Origin: DATEEG01 sp035525055
GTDB taxonomy: Bacteria > Actinomycetota > Acidimicrobiia > Spongiisociales > ZC4RG35
Direction: 5' to 3'
Assembly (NCBI GenBank): GCA_035525055.1
Contig: DATLEZ010000022.1
Span: forward strand, 1-51,351
DNA: 51,351 bases
Shown piece by piece: positions 8,117-15,771 of the stretch. The notes under the pieces were generated by a model. That model saw only the letters and a list, made by a program, of their open reading frames with translations, had not been told where the DNA came from and searched no databases. The translations under genes were made by a program, and so were the position numbers. Within the stretch, counting starts at the first letter, position 1, and every line of letters starts with the position of its first letter.

Positions 8117-8519
8117 CGGGATGTTCCACCAGTTCGATCAGAGTACCCGCCAGGTCGGAAGGGTGAACAAAGGCGATTCGAGCACCGCTCCCACCGACGC
8201 GGGGGAACTCGTCGATCAAGCGGGCACCCCGCGCCGCCAGGTGAGCCAGGGCCTCGTCGATGTCGAGCACCGCATAGGCGATATGGTGAAGACCCTCACC
8301 CTTCCTCCCAAGGAACCTGCCCACCGGCGTATGCGGGGACAGGGCACCAAGCAACTGGACGAAGGACCCTCCGATCGGAATCATCGCTTCCTCCACACCC
8401 TGGTCCGCCACCACCTGCCTGTGGATGGGCTCGACTCCATATCGATCGAGATAACCGGCGATGGCGGCGTCAAGGTCGTTGACCGCAATCCCGACGTGAT
8501 CGAGGTTGTAGAGCTTCAT
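8109..8519 (-). CDS. mce: Methylmalonyl-CoA epimerase
   Basis: This 136-residue protein of the vicinal oxygen chelate fold converts (S)- to (R)-methylmalonyl-CoA in the propionyl-CoA to succinyl-CoA route. It starts MKLYNLDHVGIAV, with the first metal His in DHVGIAV. It continues with PIGGSFVQLLGALSPHTPVG, GEGLHHIAYAV (second metal His) and GTLIELVEH (metal Glu). The ATG at 8519 matches the family N-terminus and follows a GGGA stretch. The frame is open upstream into a truncated GH65 sugar phosphorylase with no stop between, so a 363-residue fusion could also be made from an ATG at 9200. Confidence 0.9.
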   Translation of the reverse strand: MKLYNLDHVGIAVNDLDAAIAGYLDRYGVEPIHRQVVADQGVEEAMIPIGGSFVQLLGALSPHTPVGRFLGRKGEGLHHIAYAVLDIDEALAHLAARGARLIDEFPRVGGSGARIAFVHPSDLAGTLIELVEHPDG

Positions 8520-9200
8520 GGATCCCAAAGTTAGACGAGCGGTCGGCGTGGTCGAAAACCCCGTTTTGGCGCGGAGAACCCGCACCCTGAAATAGTCGAT
8601 TGGGGCGCCGTAGAGGACTGCCTCGACCTCGAGTGTCTGAGCGCCGTCGATGCTCTCGGACAGGAGTTTGATCCGGTTGGGATTGGGCCGATGCCAGGCT
8701 GTCGGGTTCCAGGCTGGGGTGATTGGGCTAGGGATCCCGGCATCGATGCCCGTTTCGATCCGAATCGATGCATGTGAGGTGAGCGCGGTAATAGTGACCT
8801 CGAGGGCGGCCAGATGGGGTTCGGCCATAGACACCAAGCGGCGAAAACGCAGCTTCATCACTCCGGTTTCGGGACCTCGCCACAGCACCTCCCGGTCCAG
8901 TACCCCGCTCCGGAAGTCGAGACTACGTTTGTAGCCGGCCGGCCGGCGGTCGAGGTTGAAGGGTGCCCCATCGATCGAGATCGTGAGCCCGGTCCAGTCG
9001 GGAACGGTCCCAAGCAGGGGTAGCTCAGCGGGTGGGTTGACAAAAAGGCCCTGGATGAAGCTGGCCCGCATCTCACCTGTCAGCGATTCCTCAAAACTGC
9101 CCCGGGTTGACAAGTACCCGTTGCCAATGGTGAAGAGCGATTCGTGAGTAGAAGCAAGCGAGGGAACGAACCGGTCCTCGATCAAGGACCAGGTCGTCAC
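8520..9200 (-). pseudogene. N-terminal fragment of a GH65 family sugar phosphorylase/hydrolase, fused in frame to mce
   Basis: About 227 residues match the N-terminal beta-sandwich domain of glycoside hydrolase family 65 (maltose, trehalose or kojibiose phosphorylases): STHESLFTIGNGYLSTRGSF near residue 18 is the hallmark, followed by the RRPAGYKRSLDFRSGVLDRE segment. Full GH65 enzymes have 700-1000 residues with the catalytic barrel after this domain. Here the reading runs straight into methylmalonyl-CoA epimerase, with no barrel. The start overlaps the lacI stop by 4 bases, so lacI and GH65 were one operon. A deletion joining the GH65 fragment to mce is the simplest explanation. Whether the fragment is still translated is open. 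Confidence 0.85.
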
Positions 9201-10225
9201 GAGACCCCACCGGCCCGCGCCGAGTTCAACGTGCTTGCTCGCTTAACGACATTGGGTGCCAGCAGCGTCCCGCTTCTCTTGGTTTCTGGATCGCGCAGCT
9301 GCGAAACCAGAAGCTCGATCATGGTGGATGCCACCGATTCCATCGGCTGGCGGACACTCGTAAGGCCCGGAGTGGAAAGAGCGGCTGCATTTGAATCATC
9401 GAATCCCGTCACGGCCAGTTCGGGTCCGACCCTGATTCCCTGATCCGAGGCCGCCGCCATAACGCCAAAGGCAAGATCATCTTGGACGGTCACTATTGCC
9501 GTTGGTCGTCGACGCAGGTTCAACAGGTGCCGACCTGCCTCGCGCCCCGATTCAAAACCACCTTCCCCTCGAACCATGAGCTCGGATTGAACCGGCAGTC
9601 CGGCTTTGGCCATGGCTTCGACATAGCCGGCGACTCGGGCATCCCCGGACTCGGACCCCGGGGGCCATCCAACGATTGCTATCCGTTGATGACCGAGACC
9701 GACCAGATGGTCAACGACCTCCATCATTCCGGCCGCGCCATCGACATCGACCCACGAAAAGGGTCTCGAGGCCAGCGCCCGACCAAATGCAACGAAGGGA
9801 AACCCGGTCTCCGTCAGCAAAGCGATCCGGGGGTCCTCGTAGTTGGTCTCGGACAGGACAAAGCCATCGACGTCGCCGCTGCGAATCGACTTGCGGTAGG
9901 CATCCAGATCGGTTTGTCGGCCGGCGGGGGAAAAGAGCACTATCTCAAGCCCGTGCTCGGACGCTCCGGCCACAAGTGAGTGGAGGAAGACGTCGAGGGC
10001 GGGGCTCACGCCCGGATCGGGCAGCCGGTAGCCGATCAGGTAGGTGCGCTGGGCCTGCAAGCTTCGAGCCGACCTGCTTGGCCGGTAGTCAAGCTCCGCA
10101 ATGGCGTCGAGAACCCTTGAGCGGGTATCGATCGAAACGAGGTGGGGAGCGTTGAGCACGTTGGACACGGTGCCAACCGAGACCCCGGCCCGATTACTGA
10201 CGTGTCGGATGGTGGTTCGCATCAC
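9197..10225 (-). CDS. LacI-family transcriptional repressor
   Basis: This repressor has 341-342 residues. The N-terminal LacI helix-turn-helix reads IRHVSNRAGVSVGTVSNVLN, with the hinge helix in YRPSRSARSLQ. The rest is a periplasmic-binding-protein-like sugar-sensing domain ending in TGFDDSNAAALSTPGLTSV. Start is GTG at 10225 or ATG at 10222, both behind an AAGGAG site that abuts a perfect operator at 10237-10250, so autorepression is likely. It is followed with a 4-base overlap by the truncated GH65 gene, so its ancestral role was probably control of disaccharide use. The sugar signal cannot be read from sequence. It is divergent from glpX. Confidence 0.9.
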   Translation of the reverse strand: MMRTTIRHVSNRAGVSVGTVSNVLNAPHLVSIDTRSRVLDAIAELDYRPSRSARSLQAQRTYLIGYRLPDPGVSPALDVFLHSLVAGASEHGLEIVLFSPAGRQTDLDAYRKSIRSGDVDGFVLSETNYEDPRIALLTETGFPFVAFGRALASRPFSWVDVDGAAGMMEVVDHLVGLGHQRIAIVGWPPGSESGDARVAGYVEAMAKAGLPVQSELMVRGEGGFESGREAGRHLLNLRRRPTAIVTVQDDLAFGVMAAASDQGIRVGPELAVTGFDDSNAAALSTPGLTSVRQPMESVASTMIELLVSQLRDPETKRSGTLLAPNVVKRASTLNSARAGGVS

Positions 10226-10236
10226 CGGATCACTCC

Positions 10237-10250
10237 TTGAAACGTTTCAA
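10237..10250. promoter_or_regulatory. LacI-family operator, perfect 14-base palindrome
   Basis: TTGAAACGTTTCAA is a perfect palindrome with the central CG typical of LacI-family operators. It lies 12 bases upstream of the lacI start and touches its AAGGAG ribosome binding site, so repressor bound here would block its own expression and that of the downstream GH65-mce genes. Confidence 0.85.
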
Positions 10251-10258
10251 ATCCAGTC

Positions 10259-10272
10259 TGAAACCGTTTCAA
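10259..10272. promoter_or_regulatory. Second LacI-type operator, imperfect
   Basis: TGAAACCGTTTCAA repeats the half-sites of the neighbouring operator with one extra central base. Centres are about 22 bases apart, two helical turns, so dimers would sit on the same face of the DNA. The pair lies in the lacI-glpX intergenic region, and glpX may also respond. Confidence 0.7.
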
Positions 10273-10339
10273 GCCGAATGGGGGCTATAGCGAAGATTTG
10301 TTTTCGCGTTCCATCTGCACGGAGTGACCCACTTGGCCG

Positions 10340-11419
10340 ATGAAGCATCCTCAATCGACCCCGGCACGTATCGACCCGAACCAGACCTCCACCTTCACGG
10401 CCCAAAGGGCCGCAACTACTCTCCGCCGCATGGTCGAACCCGTCGAACGGAATCTTGGGTTGGATCTGGTCCGTGTGACCGAGACCGCGGCGATGGCCGC
10501 GGCCCGGTGGATGGGACGCGGCGACAAGGAGGCCGCCGACCAAGCCGCGGTCGACGGGATGCGGGCTCATCTCGCCACTCTCGACATCGACGGCGTCGTA
10601 ATCATCGGCGAGGGCGAGAAAGACTCAGCGCCGATGCTCTACAACGGTGAGCGGGTCGGCACCGGGCGGGGCATGAAGGTCGAGGTGGCGGTCGACCCGG
10701 TCGATGGAACGACCCTTACCGCCAAAGGAGAGCCGGGCGCTCTGGCAGTCATCGCCGTTTCCGAAGGAACCGGGTTGATGTACTCGCCCGGCGCCCTTGT
10801 CTATATGGACAAGATCGCCGTTGGAGCGGAAACAGCCGGCTTGATAGACCTCGAGGCTCCGGTTGATCACAATCTGCGCCAGGTGGCGAAAGCCAAAGCC
10901 AAAGATGTCAACGACCTCACCGTGGTTCTTCTCGATAGGCCGCGGAACGAGTCATATATCCAAGCCGCCCGGGCGGCTGGCGCCAGGATCCGGTTGATCC
11001 GCGATGGGGACGTCGCCGCTTCGATCTCTACTGCCCGCTCGGACACCAGCATCGATCTCCTCCTCGGCATCGGTGGCTCGCCAGAGGCGGTGTTGTCGGC
11101 GGCCGCCCTCAAATGCATGGGCGGAGAGATCCAGTGCCGACTTTGGCCGCGCGACGACACGGAGGCAGCTGCCGCAAAGGATGCCGGCCTGGACCTCGCC
11201 CAGGTGATGGGTATCAACGATCTTGTCGGGTCCAACAATGTTTTCTTTGCCGCAACCGGGGTGACCGGCGGTGACTACCTCAGAGGGGTCGACTTCTCCG
11301 GCGACGCTGCCGTCACCCACTCTGTGATTATGCGGTCGAAGACCGGATCGATCCGCTACATGGAGGCCCGTCACAATTTGGCCAAGTTGCGGGAGATATC
11401 GGCCGTGGTGTTGGACTGA
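10340..11419 (+). CDS. glpX: Class II fructose-1,6-bisphosphatase
   Basis: This 359-residue enzyme removes the 1-phosphate from fructose 1,6-bisphosphate in gluconeogenesis. It shows the GlpX motifs IGEGEKDSAPMLYNGE (metal site), VAVDPVDGTTL (second metal site), SPGALVYMDKIAVG and GIGGSPEAVLSAAALKCMGG. GlpX is the usual gluconeogenic FBPase of actinobacteria. The family N-terminus usually begins near MVEPVERNLGLDL, which corresponds to a Met at 10430. The ATG at 10340 adds 30 residues and neither has a clear ribosome binding site. The stop overlaps the next start by one base. LacI-type operators lie upstream. Confidence 0.93.
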   Translation: MKHPQSTPARIDPNQTSTFTAQRAATTLRRMVEPVERNLGLDLVRVTETAAMAAARWMGRGDKEAADQAAVDGMRAHLATLDIDGVVIIGEGEKDSAPMLYNGERVGTGRGMKVEVAVDPVDGTTLTAKGEPGALAVIAVSEGTGLMYSPGALVYMDKIAVGAETAGLIDLEAPVDHNLRQVAKAKAKDVNDLTVVLLDRPRNESYIQAARAAGARIRLIRDGDVAASISTARSDTSIDLLLGIGGSPEAVLSAAALKCMGGEIQCRLWPRDDTEAAAAKDAGLDLAQVMGINDLVGSNNVFFAATGVTGGDYLRGVDFSGDAAVTHSVIMRSKTGSIRYMEARHNLAKLREISAVVLD

Positions 11420-11931
11420 TGCCCGGGCCTACGAGCAATCCTGAGGCCTACCGAAATGTTCTCAAGCTTCGGGTGGTCAGGGACTTTCAAGACAAGCCCC
11501 TCTCTGATCCTCATTTGCATGCGATTCTCGAAGCCGGACGATGGACAGGGAGCAGCAAGAACCACCAGGCGTGGTCGATCGTCGTGATCACCGACCCGGA
11601 ACAGAAGAATCGCATGGCCGAATGCGGAGACTTCACCGATCCCATTCGTCGAGCTCCGTTAGTCATTGCTCTCGTCAAGGAAGCGGAAGGAAACGACTTC
11701 GACATCGGACGGCTCGCCCAGAATCTGATGCTGGCGGCCAATCCTCTAGGGGTGGGCTCTTGTCCAATCACCTTTCACCGCTCCACCGATGCTTCCCGTG
11801 TGCTTGGTCTACCTGAGGGAGCCGGTTGTCGCTACGGGATTGCTCTTGGCTACCCGGGCGAGGGCCATCAGCCGGCAAGATTCGGCGGACGCAAGCCCCT
11901 CGACGAGTTCGTTCATTGGAATGTGTACTGA
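11419..11931 (+). CDS. Nitroreductase-family FMN protein
   Basis: This 170-residue protein has the short nitroreductase pattern: N-terminal KLRVVRDFQDKPLSDPHLHA with the FMN-phosphate-binding Arg pair, AGRWTGSSKNHQAWSIVVIT, then IGRLAQNLMLAANPLGVGSC, and a C-terminal ALGYPGE. Family members are FMN-dependent oxidoreductases using NAD(P)H or F420. Substrates vary and cannot be named here. ATG overlaps the glpX stop (TGATG), so it is cotranslated with glpX, though no metabolic link is obvious. A heptad repeat array separates it from the convergent HAD gene. Confidence 0.85.
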   Translation: MPGPTSNPEAYRNVLKLRVVRDFQDKPLSDPHLHAILEAGRWTGSSKNHQAWSIVVITDPEQKNRMAECGDFTDPIRRAPLVIALVKEAEGNDFDIGRLAQNLMLAANPLGVGSCPITFHRSTDASRVLGLPEGAGCRYGIALGYPGEGHQPARFGGRKPLDEFVHWNVY

Positions 11932-11968
11932 GCGGGGCTTGTCGGTTCGTCAACGGCGAGTACGGCAT

Positions 11969-12042
11969 CAAGTCACAAGCCTCAAGTCACAAGCTGGAGC
12001 CAGGGACGGGCTTGGGGCTTGGGGCTTGGGACTTGGGACTCT
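11969..12042. repeat. Inverted pair of 7-base repeats, CAAGTCA/CTTGGGA class, overlapping a coding end
   Basis: The left arm (about 11969-11995) reads CAAGTCA, CAAGCCT, CAAGTCA, CAAGCTG. The right arm (about 12009-12042) reads GCTTGGG and CTTGGGA repeated with a strict 7-base period. The arms are imperfect reverse complements. The stop codon of the HAD gene lies inside the left arm and its last ~17 residues are encoded by the array. Related CAAGTCT units recur at 22925, 31443 and 49245. Confidence 0.85.
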
Positions 12043-12682
12043 GCAAAGCCATTTCGACCGCAGCCATCAGGGTCGAGGCCACTTCGGCACCGGTGGCCTC
12101 CAGATCATCACGGTGATGAGAGCCGCCGTCGTAGAGAATTGGCCGGGCACCCACGTGTGAAGCCGCAATCGCGTCATCCGGGGTGTCGCCGATCACGACC
12201 ACCGATCGGGGATCCTCCCCGAGAATCAGATTGTGCAGGTGAACCTCCAGATAGCTGGCCTTGAGATCGCCCGGGCTTCCAGAGGCGAGTCCATCGATGC
12301 GATCGAAGAATCCCGATATTCCGATGTGCTCCACCAACGGAATCAGGTCGTGATGCGGAAACATCGATAAGAGCGACTGGGTGTGGCCTCCCGAGGCAAC
12401 GGTGGCAAGGGCTTCGGAGGCATCTGCTGTCAAACGCGCCTCGTTGAGGGCTCTTCGGTAAGAATCATGGAAGACCCGGTCGACCGTGATCCACTCCTCC
12501 GGGGTTATCTCACGGCCAATCAACCTGTCATAGAAAACTTTGACCGGACGCGTGTAGTGCGAGCGGTACCCGTCGAGATCGATCGGGATGGCTCCGAACC
12601 CCGCCAGTCCATGATTGACCGATCGAACAACGACGTCGAGGTCATCGAAGAGAGTCCCATTCCAGTCCCATACGATGTGCAC
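11987..12682 (-). CDS. HAD-superfamily phosphatase (phosphoglycolate phosphatase-like)
   Basis: With a GTG start at 12682 the protein has about 231 residues and begins VHIVWDWNGTLFDDLDVVVR, placing the HAD nucleophile motif DWNGTLFDD at the N-terminus as in the family. Later motifs are SLLSMFPHHDLIPL (motif II region), a Lys in GDLKASYLE and VVVIGDTPDDAIAA (motif IV acids). The family hydrolyses small phosphomonoesters; the substrate is unknown. GTG is preferred because the ATG at 12739 would overlap the divergent aldehyde dehydrogenase start. The C-terminal tail SPKSQAPSPKPVPGSSL is encoded by heptad repeats, so it is probably a late addition to the domain. Confidence 0.85.
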   Translation of the reverse strand: MHIVWDWNGTLFDDLDVVVRSVNHGLAGFGAIPIDLDGYRSHYTRPVKVFYDRLIGREITPEEWITVDRVFHDSYRRALNEARLTADASEALATVASGGHTQSLLSMFPHHDLIPLVEHIGISGFFDRIDGLASGSPGDLKASYLEVHLHNLILGEDPRSVVVIGDTPDDAIAASHVGARPILYDGGSHHRDDLEATGAEVASTLMAAVEMALQSPKSQAPSPKPVPGSSL

Positions 12683-12725
12683 AGCCCCGATCCTACGGGC
12701 CGTCGGCTCCGCTAACTTCGACCTC

Positions 12726-14087
12726 ATGCAGTCGGTCAATCCATTCAGTGGCGAAGTAGTCGCCGAGTATCAGGAATACAGCTGGGACGACGTCGATGGG
12801 CGACTGGTGGCAGCCCACCGGGCGTTCCTCGACTGGCGAAGGGTCTCCTTTTCGGATCGAGCCGCGGTACTTCGGGCGGCAGCCAAGCGCCTCGAAGCCC
12901 GAAAGGACGAATTTGCTCGGCTGATGGCGATCGAGATGGGGAAACCTGTCGCCGCCGGTCGCGCCGAGGTCGAGAAGTGTGCCTGGGTCTGCAACTACTA
13001 CGCCGACGAAGCCGAAGTCATGTTGTCCGACGTTGTGATACCCACCGATCGCACCAGGAGCTACCTGCACCACGAGCCCCTGGGTGTGGTCCTGGCCGTC
13101 ATGCCATGGAACTTTCCGTTCTGGCAAGTGTTCCGATTCCTGGCGCCCGGGCTCATGGCAGGCAACGCAGGGGTCCTGAAGCACTCGTCCAATGTCTCCG
13201 GTAGTGCCCTCGCAATAGAAGAGGTGATGGTCGAGGCCGGGATTCCCGACGGACTGTTCAGCACCCTGCTCATCGGTTCTTCGATGGTCAACCGGGTCAT
13301 AGAGCACCCGGCGGTCGTTGCCGCCACTCTCACCGGGAGCGATCCAGCCGGGCGAGCGGTCGCGGCCAAAGCAGGGGCGGTTCTCAAGAAGACCGTGCTC
13401 GAACTCGGCGGCAGCGACCCTTACCTGGTTCTTGCGGACGCCGACGTTCCGGCTGCTGCCGCGACGTGCGCCACCAGTCGCCTCATCAATAGTGGCCAAA
13501 GCTGCATCTGCGCCAAGCGGTTCATCGTGGCCGAAGAAGTTGTCGAGGAGTTCACGCGCATCTTTGTTGAGCAGATGGCTTCGGTGGCAATGGGTGATCC
13601 GCTGCTCGAGACGACCAAGCTGGGACCGATGGCCCGTCACGACCTCAGGGACGAGCTTCACAATCAGGTGGTACGAACTGTCGAGGCGGGGGCGAAGCTT
13701 CTCCTCGGTGGCCAGGTGCCCGACGGGCCTGGTGCTTTCTATCCGCCGACAGTCGTCGCCGGGGTCGAGAAGGGAATGGCCGCTTATCACGAGGAGACCT
13801 TCGGGCCTGCAGCAGCGATCATCGCCGTCGCCAGCGAGGAACAGGCCATCGAGGTCGCCAACGATTCGCAGTTCGGATTGGGCTCAGCCATTTTCTCCAA
13901 GGATGTGGAGCGTGCCGAACACCTTGCCGCCACACGCCTTGAGGCCGGCGCCGCATTTGTGAATGCCTTCGTTGCTTCGGACCCGCGGCTCCCGTTCGGT
14001 GGGATCAAGACATCCGGTTACGGACGGGAGCTGGCCGCCCTCGGCATTCGTGAGTTCGTGAACCAAAAGACCGTGGTGGTGGCCTAA
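12726..14087 (+). CDS. Aldehyde dehydrogenase, likely succinate-semialdehyde dehydrogenase
   Basis: The protein has 453 residues. Active-site features are PWNFPFWQVFRF (NAD(P) pocket), LELGGSDPYLVL (catalytic Glu), NSGQSCICAKRF (catalytic Cys) and EETFGPAAAI. The short N-terminus (MQSVNPFSGEVVAEYQEYSW) and overall length resemble the Sad/YneI type NAD(P)-dependent succinate-semialdehyde dehydrogenase group of about 455-460 residues. Other short-chain aldehydes are possible. The ATG at 12726 gives the family N-terminus; a longer frame from 12615 would run through the divergent HAD gene. No GABA transaminase gene is adjacent. Downstream come a heptad array and strong hairpins. Confidence 0.88.
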   Translation: MQSVNPFSGEVVAEYQEYSWDDVDGRLVAAHRAFLDWRRVSFSDRAAVLRAAAKRLEARKDEFARLMAIEMGKPVAAGRAEVEKCAWVCNYYADEAEVMLSDVVIPTDRTRSYLHHEPLGVVLAVMPWNFPFWQVFRFLAPGLMAGNAGVLKHSSNVSGSALAIEEVMVEAGIPDGLFSTLLIGSSMVNRVIEHPAVVAATLTGSDPAGRAVAAKAGAVLKKTVLELGGSDPYLVLADADVPAAAATCATSRLINSGQSCICAKRFIVAEEVVEEFTRIFVEQMASVAMGDPLLETTKLGPMARHDLRDELHNQVVRTVEAGAKLLLGGQVPDGPGAFYPPTVVAGVEKGMAAYHEETFGPAAAIIAVASEEQAIEVANDSQFGLGSAIFSKDVERAEHLAATRLEAGAAFVNAFVASDPRLPFGGIKTSGYGRELAALGIREFVNQKTVVVA

Positions 14088-14098
14088 GGCCAGGAGCT

Positions 14099-14173
14099 GT
14101 GGGTGGTGAGTGGTGGGTCAATCCGCTGTGGCCACTCTTGGCTATCTAACTCATCACCCATAACTCACCACTC
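14099..14173. repeat. Inverted pair of 7-base repeats, GGTGAGT/ACTCACC class
   Basis: The left part (14099-14119) carries GTGGGTG, GTGAGTG, GTGGGTC. The right part (14145-14173) carries TAACTCA, TCACCCA, TAACTCA, CCACTCC. Both keep a 7-base period and are roughly reverse complementary across about 25 bases. The array lies 12 bases after the aldehyde dehydrogenase stop. Confidence 0.7.
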
Positions 14174-14184
14174 CTTAAATGGCG

Positions 14185-14210
14185 AAGGGGTGGGCTTTCG
14201 CCCACCCCTT
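14185..14210. terminator. Strong hairpin after aldehyde dehydrogenase
   Basis: AAGGGGTGGGC and GCCCACCCCTT form a perfect 11-bp stem with a 4-base loop (TTTC). There is no long T-tract after it; it may end transcription of the dehydrogenase or act as an mRNA-stabilising 3' structure. Confidence 0.6.
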
Positions 14211-14296
14211 GCCTCTGCCCCCCCGTTTCCCCACTCCCTCTCGTCGCCACTCCGACGACGAGAGACCTTGATTTTGTTTCAGAAGGTCCTTCGGGC

Positions 14297-14327
14297 TTGG
14301 GGGGTGGGCTGATCGCCCACCCCCCAA
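14297..14327. terminator. Second hairpin with the same GGTGGGC stem core
   Basis: TTGGGGGGTGGGC and its reverse complement form a perfect 13-bp stem around TGATC. It shares the GGTGGGC/GCCCACC core with the hairpin at 14185. It could end the minus-strand gene at 14634-15692. The flanking C-rich and G-rich runs are low complexity. Confidence 0.5.
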
Positions 14328-14633
14328 CCCCCCCTTCGGCCCCCCACTCCCCGAAAACCGGTTGGGCCCACGCCCACCACCGGCTTCGGCTCCCGCCGAC
14401 CTGAGACCCCCAGCGAGCTCAAAAACTCCGAACCTGCACCGTCGAGGATCGCTTTGGAACGCGGCTGGACCCGGTCGGTCAGCCTGAATTGCGTTTGACG
14501 TGCGGCCCGGTCAACGAAGTCGCCACGACCACTTAACGATGAGCCATTCTCGAAGCGATGCAACGGAAATCCTCTCAGCTCGTAAACCTGCGAATGAGAG
14601 CTGCGCGCTCTCAGTCGGGAACGAACCGAAGGA
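14328..14633. other. Stretch without a supported gene
   Basis: Frames are open in places but encode Arg/Ser/Gly-rich sequence with no recognisable domain or ribosome binding site. I see no RNA gene. It is the 3' side of the Val/Glu-rich surface protein gene. Confidence 0.5.
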
Positions 14634-15692
14634 CTATCCGGGACGGCCTCCGTGGCTCGGGAAGATCGATCGTCCGGACCGAGAACGGTCACGAATCCAA
14701 CCGACGAGGCACAGCGCGAGCAAAGCTGCCATGGCCGCAAAGAAGCTAAAGGCGTCGAGGCCGCCGAAGAAGCTGCTCCCGGAGTGGCTTGATGTGCTCG
14801 ACGCGGATGATCCAGAGCCTCCGACCACCGCCACCAACCCGGCGATGGGCTTGTAGGGCGCTAGACCGGGCGTATCCGCGTCCGGCTCTGTTGACGCCGG
14901 CGATTCGGCGGCAAGCGAGCTAGTCAAGTCGGCGAGGTGGAACGATGTCATCTCGGCGACCAGTTCCTGCATAAAGAGACCGTTTAGCTGGTGAGGTTTG
15001 TCTGCGGCTGGCTCCGACGAGAGAGAAACCTCGAGCGGGTTGCTGGATGGAACCGGGACACTTGGAACCTCGCTCGGCCCAGGACTTACCACTGCGTTCG
15101 GCACGAACAGCGGAAGCACTCGAACCACATCCAGCACAAGCGGTGGAGTCATGATGACGACATCGGTGACGACCGGCCGAACCTCTTCAACAATCTCGAC
15201 CACCGTAGATAGGTCTTCGACGATCTCCACGATCGGTGTCGCGTCGACCACCACTAACAAGTCCTCGACGACAGGTGGAATGACCTCGACGACTTCGCTT
15301 AGGACCTCGACCACTGGCGGGGTGTCTGCCACTACCTCGAGCACATCATCTACCACGGGCAGGACATCCTCGACGACCTCGATCGCCTCCTCCGAGACCG
15401 GAGGGATCACTCCCGCCCCGACCCCTTCGAGCGGCGCCGCGTTCTCTTCACCACCAGCGGCATCATTCTCGATGACGGTGGTTGTGGTGTCCTCGATGAC
15501 ATCGCTCGTTTGATCGGCCACAGCACCGGCGGCGTCGAGAAGATCCGCCCGAGCGGGCTGGGCGAAGATGGCAGCCAGAGAGAAGAGGGCGGGGACGGAC
15601 AAAACGAGGAACAGTGCCTTGGTCCCAAAGTCGTTCTGCAGCCGGTTGAGGCCGTGCAATTCCGTCTCCCGTGTATCGACAAAAGGAACCAT
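14634..15692 (-). CDS. Secreted low-complexity Val/Glu/Pro repeat protein with a C-terminal membrane anchor
   Basis: The protein has 352 residues. After a positively charged start, one hydrophobic signal segment (about 25-48, ending ALFSLAAIFAQPARA) precedes the mature part at about residue 50. Residues about 85-215 are an imperfect repeat of acidic and Val-rich units such as PPVVEDLLVVVD and TVVEIVEEVRPVV, with Pro at repeat joints. A Ser/Pro region follows, then a Ser/Gly-rich linker (about 295-312), one membrane segment (FFAAMAALLALCLVGWI) and a basic tail (RDRSRSGRS). This matches a cell-surface protein with a C-terminal anchor, though there is no LPXTG motif. Function is unknown. Confidence 0.7.
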   Translation of the reverse strand: MVPFVDTRETELHGLNRLQNDFGTKALFLVLSVPALFSLAAIFAQPARADLLDAAGAVADQTSDVIEDTTTTVIENDAAGGEENAAPLEGVGAGVIPPVSEEAIEVVEDVLPVVDDVLEVVADTPPVVEVLSEVVEVIPPVVEDLLVVVDATPIVEIVEDLSTVVEIVEEVRPVVTDVVIMTPPLVLDVVRVLPLFVPNAVVSPGPSEVPSVPVPSSNPLEVSLSSEPAADKPHQLNGLFMQELVAEMTSFHLADLTSSLAAESPASTEPDADTPGLAPYKPIAGLVAVVGGSGSSASSTSSHSGSSFFGGLDAFSFFAAMAALLALCLVGWIRDRSRSGRSIFPSHGGRPG

Positions 15693-15771
15693 AACGCGCT
15701 GATTCCGGAAGGCAAGAGGTGATCAAATCGAGGGCGAGAACAATTACAACGGCCGTGCTCGGACGGCGTCC

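Noticed and set aside
12693..13790. A 365-codon minus-strand frame opposite the aldehyde dehydrogenase
   Set aside because: No recognisable domain and it lies wholly over the conserved dehydrogenase motifs.
14279..14740. A minus-strand 153-codon frame downstream of the surface protein
   Set aside because: Low-complexity Arg/Gly/Ser translation, overlaps hairpins and the surface protein gene in another frame, no ribosome binding site.
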